A stretch of 64,000 nt of DNA from Stictocephala bisonia (GCA_035578905.1 JAQJVL010000058.1:1054001-1118000), one strand, 5' to 3'; counted from the stretch's first letter, positions 9,302 through 19,423 are shown. Notes: generated from the sequence alone by a model not told the origin. Numbers and translations are program-made.

Positions 9302-9425
9302 CATGTCGCACCTCGAGTGTTAGTTTTGGGTTCTCTTTCGCTGCATATCGCACCTCGAGTGTCCAATTATGACCCTCAGATAGTCCATGTCGCACCTCGG
9401 GTGCCCCCGTCAAGTCCGACCGCGG
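9302..9425 (-). repeat. 42-bp tandem, three copies, inverted to the 8.65-8.73 kb motif
   Basis: CATGTCGCACCTCGAGTG (9302), CATATCGCACCTCGAGTG (9344) and CATGTCGCACCTCGGGTG (9386) are spaced at exactly 42 bp. They are the reverse complement of the two motif copies at 8652 and 8715. Flanks such as TCAAGTCSGACC and GACTATCTG also partly mirror the first cluster, so the two clusters form a loose inverted repeat of about 770 bp. Confidence 0.8.
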
Positions 9426-10040
9426 CCGACCCTATTTTCCGCTTCATTAATCACCTAGTGGAAGTTCTCAGTCACGCTAAACTTTTTTTTATTTAGCATT
9501 TTATGTAAAAACTTGTAGCAGATATAAATTCTACGCATTATTACAAGAAAAATGATATAAAATAATATGCTGTTTACTTTGTTGAAACTACTAAAAACAT
9601 GAGTCATGGAATATTGAAATATACCCAAGGTAAAAATAACAAACACAACACAATACAGTACTATTCTATAGACTGATATGAGCAGGTTTTTGTATATATA
9701 TTTGTATGTTTTCGACCTTGTATCTTTATAAGACCCCAGATTACTTTAACCTTTCACTTCAAATTTAATAACTAATTTGTATAAAAAAATTATTGTTCAG
9801 AATATACGGTATTCTTCACGAAGAAAATTGGTAAAGATTTAATATTGACAAAAATATACAAATGGTAATAAACAAAACAACAATATGTTCTGGATAATTT
9901 ATTGAACAACATCATTGAAAACTGAACATTGCAAAGTGGTAGATTACAAAACTAAAGACCCGGATTACAAATGATTTTAAAGTTATACTTAATAGACAAA
10001 ACGAACGATTAAACCAAATTCCAATGATGAAATACCAATG
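9426..10040. other. Intergenic DNA with no recognised feature
   Basis: AT-rich DNA with short chance frames only. Confidence 0.5.
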
Positions 10041-10044
10041 GTGG

Positions 10045-10070
10045 CACACTTAAGTTGGACACCCTGTATA
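10045..10070 (-). repeat. Possible Tc1/mariner-like terminal sequence
   Basis: The minus strand reads TATACAGGGTGTCCAACTTA. The CAGGGTGTCC start beside TA is typical of IS630-Tc1-mariner termini in insects. It lies directly behind the transposase N-terminal remnant, as if the rest of the element had been deleted. I did not find the matching opposite end. Confidence 0.4.
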
Positions 10071-10487
10071 TTATATAGAAGTTCTGAAAAATACTATGGG
10101 TGAAAAAAATACTATGGGTGAAACCTTATTTCTCGCTTTCGGCGTTTTTTTCCTAGGCGTGCTCAAAACAACGTTTGCTGGAGTGTGCTGCTCGTCTTCA
10201 GCGATTTCCATTGCAGTTCCTGAGTCGTCTTCATTGGGCGCAACAGACGCATCTATTACCGCACGGGCCGCACGTACTTCTGCTTTTATGTTTTCAACTG
10301 TCCGCAAAGACACACCGCATGCATCAGCAGTTCTTTGTAACACTTTTTTAACATCAATTAAAGGTCCTTTATTATTTTTTTCACTTTCGAAGTAGTTCAT
10401 AACACTCGCGATCATTGTTCTCGCCTGTGAATGAATTACCTTCGGACGTTTTTTTACCAGAGACATAGTGACTGCACACGCGGACAC
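10071..10487 (-). pseudogene. N-terminal remnant of an insect DDE transposase or HTH protein (138 codons)
   Basis: The frame begins MSACAVTMSLVKKRPKVIHSQ and continues with a helical region (QARTMIASVMNYFESEKNNK), then a likely helix-turn-helix containing ADACGVSLRTVENIKAEVRA. Acidic and Lys-Pro stretches (APNEDDSGT, TPRKKTPKARNK) follow. This architecture resembles the N-terminal part of uncharacterised insect proteins that go on to an IS630/Tc1-type DDE domain; that link is from general knowledge of the family, not from a search. No DDE domain follows here. The last residues are a small direct duplication (SPIVFF twice) and the frame stops at a Tc1-like terminus, so the copy is internally deleted. 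A short intact adaptor gene cannot be excluded. Confidence 0.5.
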
Positions 10488-10489
10488 AA

Positions 10490-11160
10490 ATTAAACACTA
10501 AAACAATGATGCTACTAACACAGTAACACGCGATGTTCTAAACTAGAAAACTAAGAACGTCGAACATAACTGATTAGTCCGGTGTTAATAATCGTACTGA
10601 AGACCCATTTTGTAATCCCGGAAGTAGGAAAGAAAGGATTGGGATTCAGCTAGGAAGGAAGTGGATGATTCACACTTACTGATAATATCATTAGTGAGCA
10701 AACAATTTGGAGTTCCTTAAGAACTGACCCTTGGTTGGTATGTTATTTAAAATGTCATTACACCCAGGCATCCGCCGCTACCGCTTCCGCTGCGGGACGG
10801 AATGGCGCGCGGACGTTGTACCAAGTTTACACCAAAGGTACTGTACCTCGTCCACTCGGGAGTTTTGTATTATACCAAATAAAGTTCAATATAAGAAATA
10901 TATATGAAATAAATAACAAACTTAAGCTTGATTTATACAACTAATTACTAAATTTATAAAATGATTTTCAGTTGTTTAATTAAAGTAAACTGCATATTAT
11001 TTTATATCATTTTTCTTGTAATATTGCGTAGAATGTATATCTGTTAAAAGTTTTTAAATAAAATGACAAATAAAAATAAGTTCAGACTGACTGGGAACGC
11101 CCACTATCTGACTAATAGAGCGGAAGTTAGGGAGGTCCTATTCACCAGCGCTCTGGCGTG
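10490..11160. other. Intergenic DNA with no recognised feature
   Basis: Includes a short GC-rich patch near 10770-10855 (CGCCGCTACCGCTTCCGCTG), but no frame or signal I can name. Confidence 0.45.
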
Positions 11161-11164
11161 TGAG

Positions 11165-11235
11165 TGCGCGTGCGTTCGAGGGGACTCTACCTGAGCTCGA
11201 CCCGCATTCTGGGAGGGCACAGAGTATACGTACGA
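11165..11235 (+). mobile_element. Detached LINE 5'-leader fragment
   Basis: CTACCTGAGCTCGACCCGCA and the following TTCTGGGAGGGCACA match, almost base for base, the leader of the 4.1-8.6 kb LINE (8570-8610 on its sense strand). Only this 5' piece is present, on the plus strand. LINE remnants normally lose the 5' end, so a 5'-only fragment is unusual. Confidence 0.55.
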
Positions 11236-11984
11236 CATGCCTTTGAATAACTCGTAAATAATAGATATTTTTTGCCCACGTGGCTTACCATCTTAATAAC
11301 ATCTTAATGTTATTATGAAATGACATTTGATCAAATCTTTCACCACAAATATAGCTAACATTGCTTTCACCAGTCTTGTACACACTTTACTCACATTTCT
11401 TGTACATAGCGGCAAACTATTTTTTATTTCCGATTCAACCAGAGTGATGAATTGAATTGCGCTTTCACAGTTTGGGGAAAGAACCATAAACTGTAAACAA
11501 AACTATCGACTGGAGTAGAACAGTTTAAATGAACGAAGCGAATTCTTTCCGTTCTAATGTTGTTATTCTAAAAACTCGTCCTAAAACACTCCTTTCGCAT
11601 CGCGAAGGTAATTAGTAGATGTAGTGACTACAGTACGTCTCTCTGTTAATAAATCAATTATACAACAAAATATTTTTCCTGAACGAAAATATAAAGTCGA
11701 TATTCTTTGCCAGAATCTATCTTACAAAAATTTCTTTAGAAGAATTTTTTTGTGTAGTATTATTTTGACAATTAGTATTAGAAATAACAAAACAATTTTA
11801 AAAATTAGTCAATTAAGTATAGAGTAAAATATAAATATTTTGTATACATCAAAATTAACGTGCATGCTCATATCATATAAAAGACCATTAACTGTATTTT
11901 TGCGTAAATACCACATATTCAATACATTAATTTACGACAAATTCTTCTACCTTCCGTGACAGTTAGAAAGAAAACAGTTAAATT
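11236..11984. other. Intergenic DNA with no recognised feature
   Basis: AT-rich; short frames on both strands lack any recognisable domain. Confidence 0.5.
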
Positions 11985-12515
11985 CCAGATTGATTATTAT
12001 AATTACAGTAATTATTAAGGCTGGGCCAGACGGTCTTTTTTAACCAGATTGATTATTATAATTACAGTAATTATTAAGGCTGGGCCAGACGGTCTTTTTT
12101 AACCAGATTGATTATTATAATTACAGTAATTATTAAGACTGGACCAGACGGTCTTTTTTAACCAGATTGATTATTATAATTACAGTAATTATTAAGGCTG
12201 GGCCAGACGGTCTTTTTTAACCAGATTGATTATTATAATTACAGTAATTATTAAGGCTGGGCCAGACGGTCTTTTTTAACCAGATTGATTATTATAATTA
12301 CAGTAATTATTAAGGCTGGGCCAGACGGTCTTTTTTAACCAGATTGATTATTATAATTACAGTAATTATTAAGGCTGGGCCAGACGGTCTTTTTTAACCA
12401 GATTGATTATTATAATTACAGTAATTATTAAGGCTGGGCCAGGCGGTCTTTTTTAACCAGATTGATTATTATAATTACAGTAATTATTAAGGCTGGGCCA
12501 GACGGTCTTTTTTTA
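11985..12515. repeat. 59-bp tandem repeat, 9 copies
   Basis: Unit starts CCAGATTGATTATTATAATT and ends GGTCTTTTTTAA; starts at 11985, 12044 and on to 12457 are spaced at exactly 59 bp. Copies are nearly identical (one with GACTGGACC, one with AGGCGG), so amplification is recent. Each unit contains the dyad ATAATTAC-A-GTAATTAT. Confidence 0.98.
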
Positions 12516-12679
12516 ATCAAGGCAACCAAATATCAAACTAGATCATCCTCTTCCTGTTTTTGTAGATTACATATTAACTAACGCCCTTGGCCCACAATGT
12601 TTATTCTACTCGATACAAAAATTAAATTAACATACAATTTAAATTCAATTAACGCCAAACTGGTACTTTTGTACGTTCG

Positions 12680-14150
12680 ATAATCATCCATCCAACTACT
12701 TTGATAATCGTGCATCCAACGATAATCATTCATCCATTCAAACAGTTAAATCGTCTATTCAAACAGTTAAATCACCTATTCAAAATTTAAATCGCCAATT
12801 CCAACATTTAAATAGTCCATTCAAACAGTTAAATCATCCATTGAATGGTTGAATCATTCAATCAAACAGTTATAACAAACATTCACACAGTTATATGATT
12901 CATTAAAACTGTTAAATCGTCCATTCAACAAGTTAAATAATCCATTCAAACAGTTAAATCATACATTGAGTAGTTGAATCGTCCATTCAAACAGTTAAAT
13001 CATCCATTCAACAGTTAAATCATCCATTGAATAGTTGAATCGTCCATTCAAACAGTTAAATCATCCATTGAATAGTTGAATCGTCCATTCAAACAGTCAA
13101 ATCATCCATTGAATAGTTGAATCATCCATTGAATAGTTGAATCGTCCATTCAAACAGTTAAATCATCCATTCAACAGTTAAATCATCCATTGAATAGTTG
13201 AATCGTCCATTCAAACAGTTAAATCATCCATTGAATAGTTGAATCGTCCATTCAAACAGTTAAATCATCCATTGAATAGTTGAATCGTCCATTCAAACAG
13301 TTAAATCATCCATTGAATAGTTGAATCATCCATTGAATAGTTGAATCGTCCATTCAAACAGTTAAATCATCCATTCAACAGTTAAATCATCCATTGAATA
13401 GTTGAATCGTCCATTCAAACAGTTAAATCATCCATTGAATAGTTGAATCGTCCATTCAAACAGTTAAATCATCCATTTAACAGTTAAATCATCAATTGAA
13501 TAGTTGAATCGTCCATTCAAACAGTTAAATCATCCATTGAATAGTTGAATCGTCCATTCAAACAGTTAAATCATCCATTTAACAGTTAAATCATCCATTG
13601 AATAGTTGAATCGTCCATTCAAACAGTTAAATCATCCATTGAATAGTTGAATCGTCCATTCAAACAGTTAAATAATCCATGCAAACAGTTAAATCGTACA
13701 TTGAGTAGTTGAATCGTCCATTCAAACAGTTAAATCATCCATTCAACAGTTAAATCATCCGTTGAATCGTCCATTCAACAAGTTAAATCATTCATTGAGT
13801 AGTTGAACCGTCCATTCAACAAGTTAAATCATCCATTCAAACAGTTAAATCATCCATTGAGTAGTTAAATCGCCCATTAAAACAGTTAATCACCCATTGA
13901 GTAGTTAAATCGCCCATTCAAACACTTAAATCACCCATTGAGTAGTTAAATCACCCATTCAAACACTTAAATCACCTATTCAAACATTTAAATAACCAAT
14001 TCAAACAGTTAAATCGCCAATTCAAACATTTAAATAGTCCATTTAAACAGTTAAATCATCCATTGAATAGTTGAATCATTCAATCAAACAGTTATAAGAA
14101 ACATTCAAACAGTTATATGATCCATTCATACAGTTATATCATCCATTCAC
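12680..14150. repeat. 41-bp minisatellite with 20-bp sub-units, about 1.5 kb
   Basis: The core is ATTGAATAGTTGAATCGTCC followed by ATTCAAACAGTTAAATCATCC, two related half-units. An extra half-unit (ATTCAACAGTTAAATCATCC) is inserted at intervals, giving a higher-order pattern between about 13.0 and 13.7 kb. Both edges are more diverged than the centre, as expected if the centre expanded last. No coding potential. Confidence 0.95.
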
Positions 14151-14244
14151 AGCTATGAACTATTATTGTATTATTTTGTTGCAGTAATTTATTACGTTTA
14201 AAATACTAATACAAAGTGTAAAACGAAATAATCAGTTTTAACAG

Positions 14245-14370
14245 TGTTCGAAAGGAATCGGCCGATGACCGCCGTTCATTTATCTTTGGCTTGTTAATGA
14301 CACTTTGTACGGGATTACATTCATTCAAAACTCATTCTCGAACAGCATTGACTTGAGAATAAATAAATAA
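14245..14370 (+). mobile_element. SINE tail fragment (SINE-A related)
   Basis: GATGACCGCCGTTCATTTAT, TTAATGACACTTTGTA and the terminal GAATAAATAAATAA match the 3' body of the tRNA-headed SINE at 30.53 kb. 5'-truncated. Confidence 0.6.
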
Positions 14371-14465
14371 TCTAAAGTGGTAAACGATAAAGCAGCAAGT
14401 CGAAAAGAAATGAAGAGAATTTGGTCAGTATAGTAATAATTTTTTGTGTTAATTTAATGTGCCAT

Positions 14466-14541
14466 CACAGTATAACAAGTTTAACAGATCATTATTACAC
14501 TGTGGTGTCATTCAATCTGTTAAACTTGTTTATACTCTGTG
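14466..14541. repeat. Hairpin, about 25-bp arms
   Basis: CACAGTATAACAAGTTTAAC and ATCTGTTAAACTTGTTTATA (with flanking bases) are inverted copies with one or two offsets, around a loop of about 25 bp. It could be a short MITE or a small foldback RNA; there is no evidence of transcription. Confidence 0.7.
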
Positions 14542-14796
14542 GTCTGTTTGTTGCCAAACAAATAATATATCACAAACTAACCTTAAAAATTAATATCTAG
14601 AGTGCAAATTTATTTTGGCTGGTCTTCATGTAATATTATGTTTTAATATAAGAAATAATTATTTAAACTCATAAAATTCTGTTTTGTCTAACTCATAAAT
14701 CTGACGTGTGCCAGATAAAGTAATAAACATACACACGTGTAAATTACCTTTTATACAATTTAAATTATTAGCAATAGAATCAAAAGTTAGCGAGGT

Positions 14797-14806
14797 GTAT
14801 ATAAAA
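14797..14806 (+). promoter_or_regulatory. Possible TATA box of the FAM194-like gene
   Basis: GTATATAAAAT lies about 285 bp upstream of the ATG at 15088. Such strings are frequent in AT-rich DNA, so this is only a candidate. Confidence 0.2.
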
Positions 14807-15087
14807 TATCATATCATAGGGTGTTTTAAAAGTTTTTATATAACTGTGTACGTGCTACATTTGGGACTCTTTACATCTTACAGCGATAGCGTTTTTATGA
14901 CAGTAAGTATTTTGTCTTAATTGTGGTTTTACATTAATTAGCTAAGCTCCTGAGGTTATACTTACTGGTCACCTATCTGTTAAGATTGGCAGCTGCAATA
15001 CATTATAATTTATCTATTGAATAATCCAGATGCAGGGAAAGTACAGGTAGTACATAATTCTAAATCAGTGAAGGGACTGGAAAAGTA

Positions 15088-17787
15088 ATGGATTATGTAA
15101 ACGGAGATAACGTTACGATCACTTACGGCATAGAAGACGACAGACCTTTTACAAATATAAAGATTCTCAGTAAAATGAAATTAAAAGATAGACCAAAATC
15201 TTCTAACGCATTGCAAATCTTCCCAATGAGAAGAAATAAAGATGGAACTGTGATACGGAGAACCGCCAGTTTGTCATCTGTTGAAGATTTATTTCTTTTA
15301 AGACGATGTCCCTTGATACGACCTTTGTTGTCAGAAACGGAAATATCAAGATTTAAAAAAATTCGAGAAAAATGTAAAGCCAAAAAGATAATGGGTCACA
15401 AAGATACTATACAAGATGATTGGATTGATTTTAGTGGCTCGTCTACCTTGCACCTACCTCAAGTAAATTTTATCAGAGAACAAGATAAAATAGGCGCATT
15501 ATATAATAATGACATTATTAATGTTGACAAAGATTTAATTAGTAGTAAATTAGTAAAAGAAGAAATGTCAACAGGATTAAGAAATCCATCACCAAAGAAT
15601 ATACCACAGTTATCGAGTAAATTAGTAAAAGAAGGAATAACTGCAGAATTAACAAAGACATCACCAAAGAATATACCACAATTATCAAGTAAACTAGTTA
15701 AAGAAGGAATAAGTACAGAATTAACTAAGACGCCAGCAAATAATATACCAAAGTTATCGAATAAACTGGTAAAAGAAGGAATAACTACAGGATTAACAAA
15801 AACATCACCAAAGAATGTATCACAGTTAACGAGTAAATTAGTAAAAGAAGGGAAAACATCAGAATTAACAAAGACATCACCAAAGAATTTATCACAGTTA
15901 TCGAGTAAATTAGAAAAAGAAGGAATAAAAACAGGATTAACAAAGACATCACCAAAGAATGGGCCTGAAAATAAAGAAAAATTGGGAAATAAAAAGCTCA
16001 GACCCAAATCATCGGAAGTTTCTATGGAAACAAAAAATGAAGAGCGAAAAACTAAACCAACAATTGAATCGTCAAAAAACATTGCAAATAAAGCAAATTT
16101 GGTAAAACGTTCCAATAAATCAGGAAAGCAAGAGTCAGAAACAAAATCAGATATTCCAAAGTTTGAATCAAGAAATATAGTACCAAATAAAGAAGGTTCA
16201 TTTCAATCGGAAAAGGGTAACATAAATACAACAAACTCGAGGCAAAAAAAGCAATCAATTGTTGATAGACGTGATACTTCACCAAAGTCAAAACAAAATC
16301 TAAGTAAAGTTAAAGGTTCTAGTAAAGACATGTCCTCATTGTCGGATAAGACTGACAATAAAGTGTCTACACGTAGTGGAGTTTCGGATGTAAAGGTCAA
16401 AACTAATTCTAACGCTAAAAAAAAGGACAGTGAAAACTCTAATGATCAAAATTATGATGGTAACATGTCCAAGGCTCACAATAATAAAGTGTCTAAAAGT
16501 AATGGAGTATCGGACGGAAAAGTTAAAACTACTTCCAAAGCTCAAAAAAAGGACAGTGAAAAATCTAATGATGAAAATTATAACGGTGATATTTCTAAAG
16601 ATGCGAAATCAGTGAAAGACAAAAATAAATCAAAGCAACCTCCTGAATCGCCATCAACAAGAGCATCGCAAGGTCAAGACAAGGACGTAGCCAAATCGCC
16701 CAAGGGCAATGTTACGAAACAAACTCCTTTATCTACTAAAACAGCTGTGGCAAACTCTAAAGCGCCTTCTGAGATAATTTCAAGAGAAGGGTCCAAAAAT
16801 AAAAGGAGCAAGAAACTGTCATCTCTAATCGAGTATGTGATTCAGTACGTACTATCAGATCCAGTGTTCTTGAAGATTGGTTGGACTTTGAAAAATGTTG
16901 ATAAAACTCTTTCTACAGCTGTCACATTTAAGGCAAACGCTGCCAACCCTCACTCGTATTGTTTTAGACCCAGAAGTGAAGCAGAAATTAAACACTATCC
17001 AAACGGAAAATTAGCTGTTAATATGAGGAAGGGTAAAACAGGTGAAGTTTACTATCCCAATGGGAATCTTGCAATCCTGTTACAGACGAGTAGAACAGGA
17101 ATGCGATTGGTTTTGTATGAGAATCCCAAAAATAACTTAAGTGGCAAAGGAAGAGCTGCTGTTCCTGTGATCGGTGTATTTGATTCGTTTGGAAATGGAG
17201 TTTTGTATGATGAGAAAGGAGAGAAATCATTAGTTTTCAATCAACTTAAAGGGATTTTGAACAATCCCGATAAAAAAATACAGTACAAATGGAAATGGAA
17301 TGCGTACGAAGTGTTAGAAAAACAGCGCTTAAAAGAATTGCTGCGTTCTATGGTTGAAGAAAAGGAGAAAGTTCCAACCGGTTCAATTACCGGAGGAAAC
17401 CCCCCTGTTACGCAAAAAGCTAGAAAATCGGAAGAAAAACCCCCAGAACTCGATCGAGTGTACGAGAGTATATTATCAGAATTACCTCTTCCAGTAACAA
17501 AAGATAAAAAATTTAAAAAATATAACAGCTCCTCTCTTTTTAAACCAATAGTAGTGAAGGTAAACAAAGAAATAACTCTTAGAATAAATGGGCAAGATAA
17601 AGTTGTTATACAATTCTGGGCGGATAAAGTGTCCCACTCACTGGATTTAGGTGTTATTGTAGATCCTCATGGGGTTGAGAGAATAGATGAAATTGATCCA
17701 GGCAAGCTAAGTGAGGTGCCTTGTGTATTCAACGACTTACTCCGCCCCTCGCCCAGCTTGGAACACCTCAGGATCCCGACAAGCTAA
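15088..17787 (+). CDS. FAM194 / glutamate-rich protein 6-like protein (899 aa)
   Basis: The only convincing host gene. The C-terminal region (about residues 575-760) matches the FAM194 domain of ERICH6-type proteins: LIEYVIQYVLSDPVFLKIGW, then EIKHYPNGKLAVNM, EVYYPNGNLAILL, a VIGVFDSFGNGVLYDEKG strand repeat and KWKWNAYE. The molecular role of this family is not established; mammalian members are reported mainly from testis. Residues 152-295 are six tandem 24-residue repeats with the core SSKLVKEGITTELTKTSPKN. Residues about 300-570 are Lys/Ser-rich and probably disordered, with a two-copy repeat around NKVSxSxGVSDxKVKT. No signal peptide or membrane segment is seen. The 2.7-kb frame is uninterrupted by introns. 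The start is the first ATG in frame, after AAAAGTA. The last 30 or so residues come from a duplicated segment and may not be ancestral. An intron further upstream cannot be excluded. Confidence 0.85.
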   Translation: MDYVNGDNVTITYGIEDDRPFTNIKILSKMKLKDRPKSSNALQIFPMRRNKDGTVIRRTASLSSVEDLFLLRRCPLIRPLLSETEISRFKKIREKCKAKKIMGHKDTIQDDWIDFSGSSTLHLPQVNFIREQDKIGALYNNDIINVDKDLISSKLVKEEMSTGLRNPSPKNIPQLSSKLVKEGITAELTKTSPKNIPQLSSKLVKEGISTELTKTPANNIPKLSNKLVKEGITTGLTKTSPKNVSQLTSKLVKEGKTSELTKTSPKNLSQLSSKLEKEGIKTGLTKTSPKNGPENKEKLGNKKLRPKSSEVSMETKNEERKTKPTIESSKNIANKANLVKRSNKSGKQESETKSDIPKFESRNIVPNKEGSFQSEKGNINTTNSRQKKQSIVDRRDTSPKSKQNLSKVKGSSKDMSSLSDKTDNKVSTRSGVSDVKVKTNSNAKKKDSENSNDQNYDGNMSKAHNNKVSKSNGVSDGKVKTTSKAQKKDSEKSNDENYNGDISKDAKSVKDKNKSKQPPESPSTRASQGQDKDVAKSPKGNVTKQTPLSTKTAVANSKAPSEIISREGSKNKRSKKLSSLIEYVIQYVLSDPVFLKIGWTLKNVDKTLSTAVTFKANAANPHSYCFRPRSEAEIKHYPNGKLAVNMRKGKTGEVYYPNGNLAILLQTSRTGMRLVLYENPKNNLSGKGRAAVPVIGVFDSFGNGVLYDEKGEKSLVFNQLKGILNNPDKKIQYKWKWNAYEVLEKQRLKELLRSMVEEKEKVPTGSITGGNPPVTQKARKSEEKPPELDRVYESILSELPLPVTKDKKFKKYNSSSLFKPIVVKVNKEITLRINGQDKVVIQFWADKVSHSLDLGVIVDPHGVERIDEIDPGKLSEVPCVFNDLLRPSPSLEHLRIPTS
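15541..15972 (+). repeat. 72-bp coding tandem repeat (6 copies of 24 codons)
   Basis: Six in-frame units starting at about AGTAGTAAATTAGTAAAAGA (15541), each ending near CCAAAGAATATACCACAG. Multiples of three keep the frame open, which is consistent with selection for coding. Units 2, 4 and 5 are closest to each other. Confidence 0.9.
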
Positions 17788-17871
17788 GTGTGTTCCCGCC
17801 TTACTCCCGACGAGGTGTGTGTTCGACGACTTACTCCGCCCCTCGTCCAGCTTGGAACACCTCACCAAGAG
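17694..17871 (+). repeat. Tandem duplication at the 3' end of the FAM194-like gene
   Basis: Copy 1 starts GATCCAGGCAAGCTAAGTG (17694), copy 2 GATCCCGACAAGCTAAGTG (17772). Both contain ACGACTTACTCCGCCCCTCG and CCAGCTTGGAACACCTCA. The unit is 78 to about 95 bp because copy 2 has an added stretch. The second copy is out of frame and supplies the stop at 17785. Confidence 0.9.
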
Positions 17872-17943
17872 ATATTCTGGGGAGGGGGGTTTACTTGGAT
17901 AAATTGTTCTAGCTTACTTGGTACTCGTAGAAATGAGGAACGA

Positions 17944-17949
17944 AATAAA
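17944..17949 (+). terminator. Candidate polyadenylation signal AATAAA
   Basis: AATAAA 157 bp after the stop of the FAM194-like gene, followed by a U-rich stretch. Plausible but unproved. Confidence 0.4.
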
Positions 17950-17959
17950 GACCGTTTCA

Positions 17960-18835
17960 ATATTATATTTGAGTCATTAGTTGAAGGGGATTTCCTGGCT
18001 GCATTAGTCAGCCAGGAAAGCCGTGACGATGGACTCTGCCCTAGATGTTCGTCTGTAGAACAGGTAGCCGACGAGGCGTGACCCGCTTTCTAATGCTGGC
18101 GCAGCTTAATGTAGCCTTGTCCGACGTATTTTCCATAACTCACTTAGACCCAGGCAATGTCACAGCATACATCAGCGTTGACAGATAGCGCAAATCTGCA
18201 TAGAGATGTAACAGTATCACGAATTCCCTGTGTTTGTAGCAGTTCGGTTGATAGGGAAACTGTCTAAAGCCAAAATAGGTAACAGAAATTGACAAAAACA
18301 ATTGTATTGCAAGATGTACATTTTGTCTAATCAGTACAACTGTTCTTCATTAAAAAAAAAAAAAAAACTTTAGTTCTGTATTTTTTTTAATTAAGACAGT
18401 GTTCTATGTAACAATAATTAAACTTTGTTGTCTCTCAACTCTTTCGTATTTAGAGGAACTTTAACCATATTTTTACTGCTATTATTACACCTCCTCCTTA
18501 ACAAACTAACAATAAATGATTACAAAATCAAGATATTTGGAGAAGGAAGCAGTTGTTGCCGATAATTAATTTTTTTTTTAAATCTCATATATCATCCCTT
18601 TTATTTTATTAATAATTTTACTTATTTCTTTTACATCTACATTTTATTTGTATTATCAAATTATTGATTGAGTTAAATAACTGATGAAAGGGGTATTGAT
18701 CATTACACAATAGATTTAATGTTGTTTTATATAAAAAATGAATACGTTAAAGAGATTATTAAATTTGAAACGCAGTTAGGTTGAAAGGACTCAACGTTAA
18801 ATCTGTCGTTCGTTAAAAGAAATTAATATAAAAGG
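17960..18835. other. Intergenic DNA with no recognised feature
   Basis: Contains an A homopolymer of about 15 bp near 18352-18366. It could be the tail of an old retroposed sequence, but nothing upstream is recognisable. Confidence 0.45.
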
Positions 18836-18837
18836 CA

Positions 18838-19222
18838 TGCAGAGGCTGTCGGCCATGTCGGTTTTAATGCCATAATAGCAATATTATTTTCGAACCAGAC
18901 CTACGATCACGAGTATACAAACTAAACAGTTATTTTTAAACGGATTTTTCCAAACAAATTGCATTTGATCAAGAATGAAATTGTGTGTATGAATTGCTTT
19001 GCGAATTCCTAATTAGTTTCATAGATTTGAAGTTTTTATTTTCACTTATTTTTCAAAACTAGGCGTATGTATTCAAAATACCAAAAGCAAACCCAATGCG
19101 CAATGAAAACGTTTAAAATGGCACCTCATACACAACTTTTGGTCAATAAATAACGGAAAATGTGGATTCGCAAATGATATTGTTACATGTGATTAAAACC
19201 AACATGGCCGACAGCCACTGCA
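18838..19222. mobile_element. MITE with 31-bp terminal inverted repeats
   Basis: Left end 18838-18868 begins TGCAGAGGCTGTCGGCCATG; right end 19192-19222, reversed, begins TGCAGTGGCTGTCGGCCATG. 29 of 31 bases pair. The 385-bp interior is AT-rich and non-coding. Target duplication is not evident. A third copy of the terminal motif lies alone at 19424-19447. Confidence 0.85.
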
Positions 19223-19260
19223 GACTATTAAAGCATAAGTTTTAGTTAAGTAATAAAATT

Positions 19261-19420
19261 TCATCAATTTTACTTTCTCCCGTATGCGTTAGCATAGAGA
19301 AAGTATTGTGATCGTCCAAAAAAATTTTTTTTTCAATTTGGCCTAAAAATCCATTTTAGTGTCCCCTGAACTCAAAAAAGTGTTTTTTTTTAAAGCAATT
19401 TTGGATGTCTATACGGGGAC
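19261..19420 (+). repeat. Repeat family B, copy 1 (truncated)
   Basis: Starts TTTACTTTCTCCCGTATGCG, with GAGAAAGTATTGTGATCG shortly after. Five copies of this family of about 500 bp occur here (19.26, 20.33, 29.93, 33.60 and 56.59 kb). Non-coding; class unknown. Confidence 0.75.
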
Positions 19421-19423
19421 ATT

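Noticed and set aside
11985..12515. CRISPR-like array
   Set aside because: Units are contiguous with no variable spacers; eukaryotic tandem repeat.
15123..17567. Minus-strand frames up to 218 codons
   Set aside because: Antisense shadows of the FAM194-like gene, made long by its repeats and codon bias.
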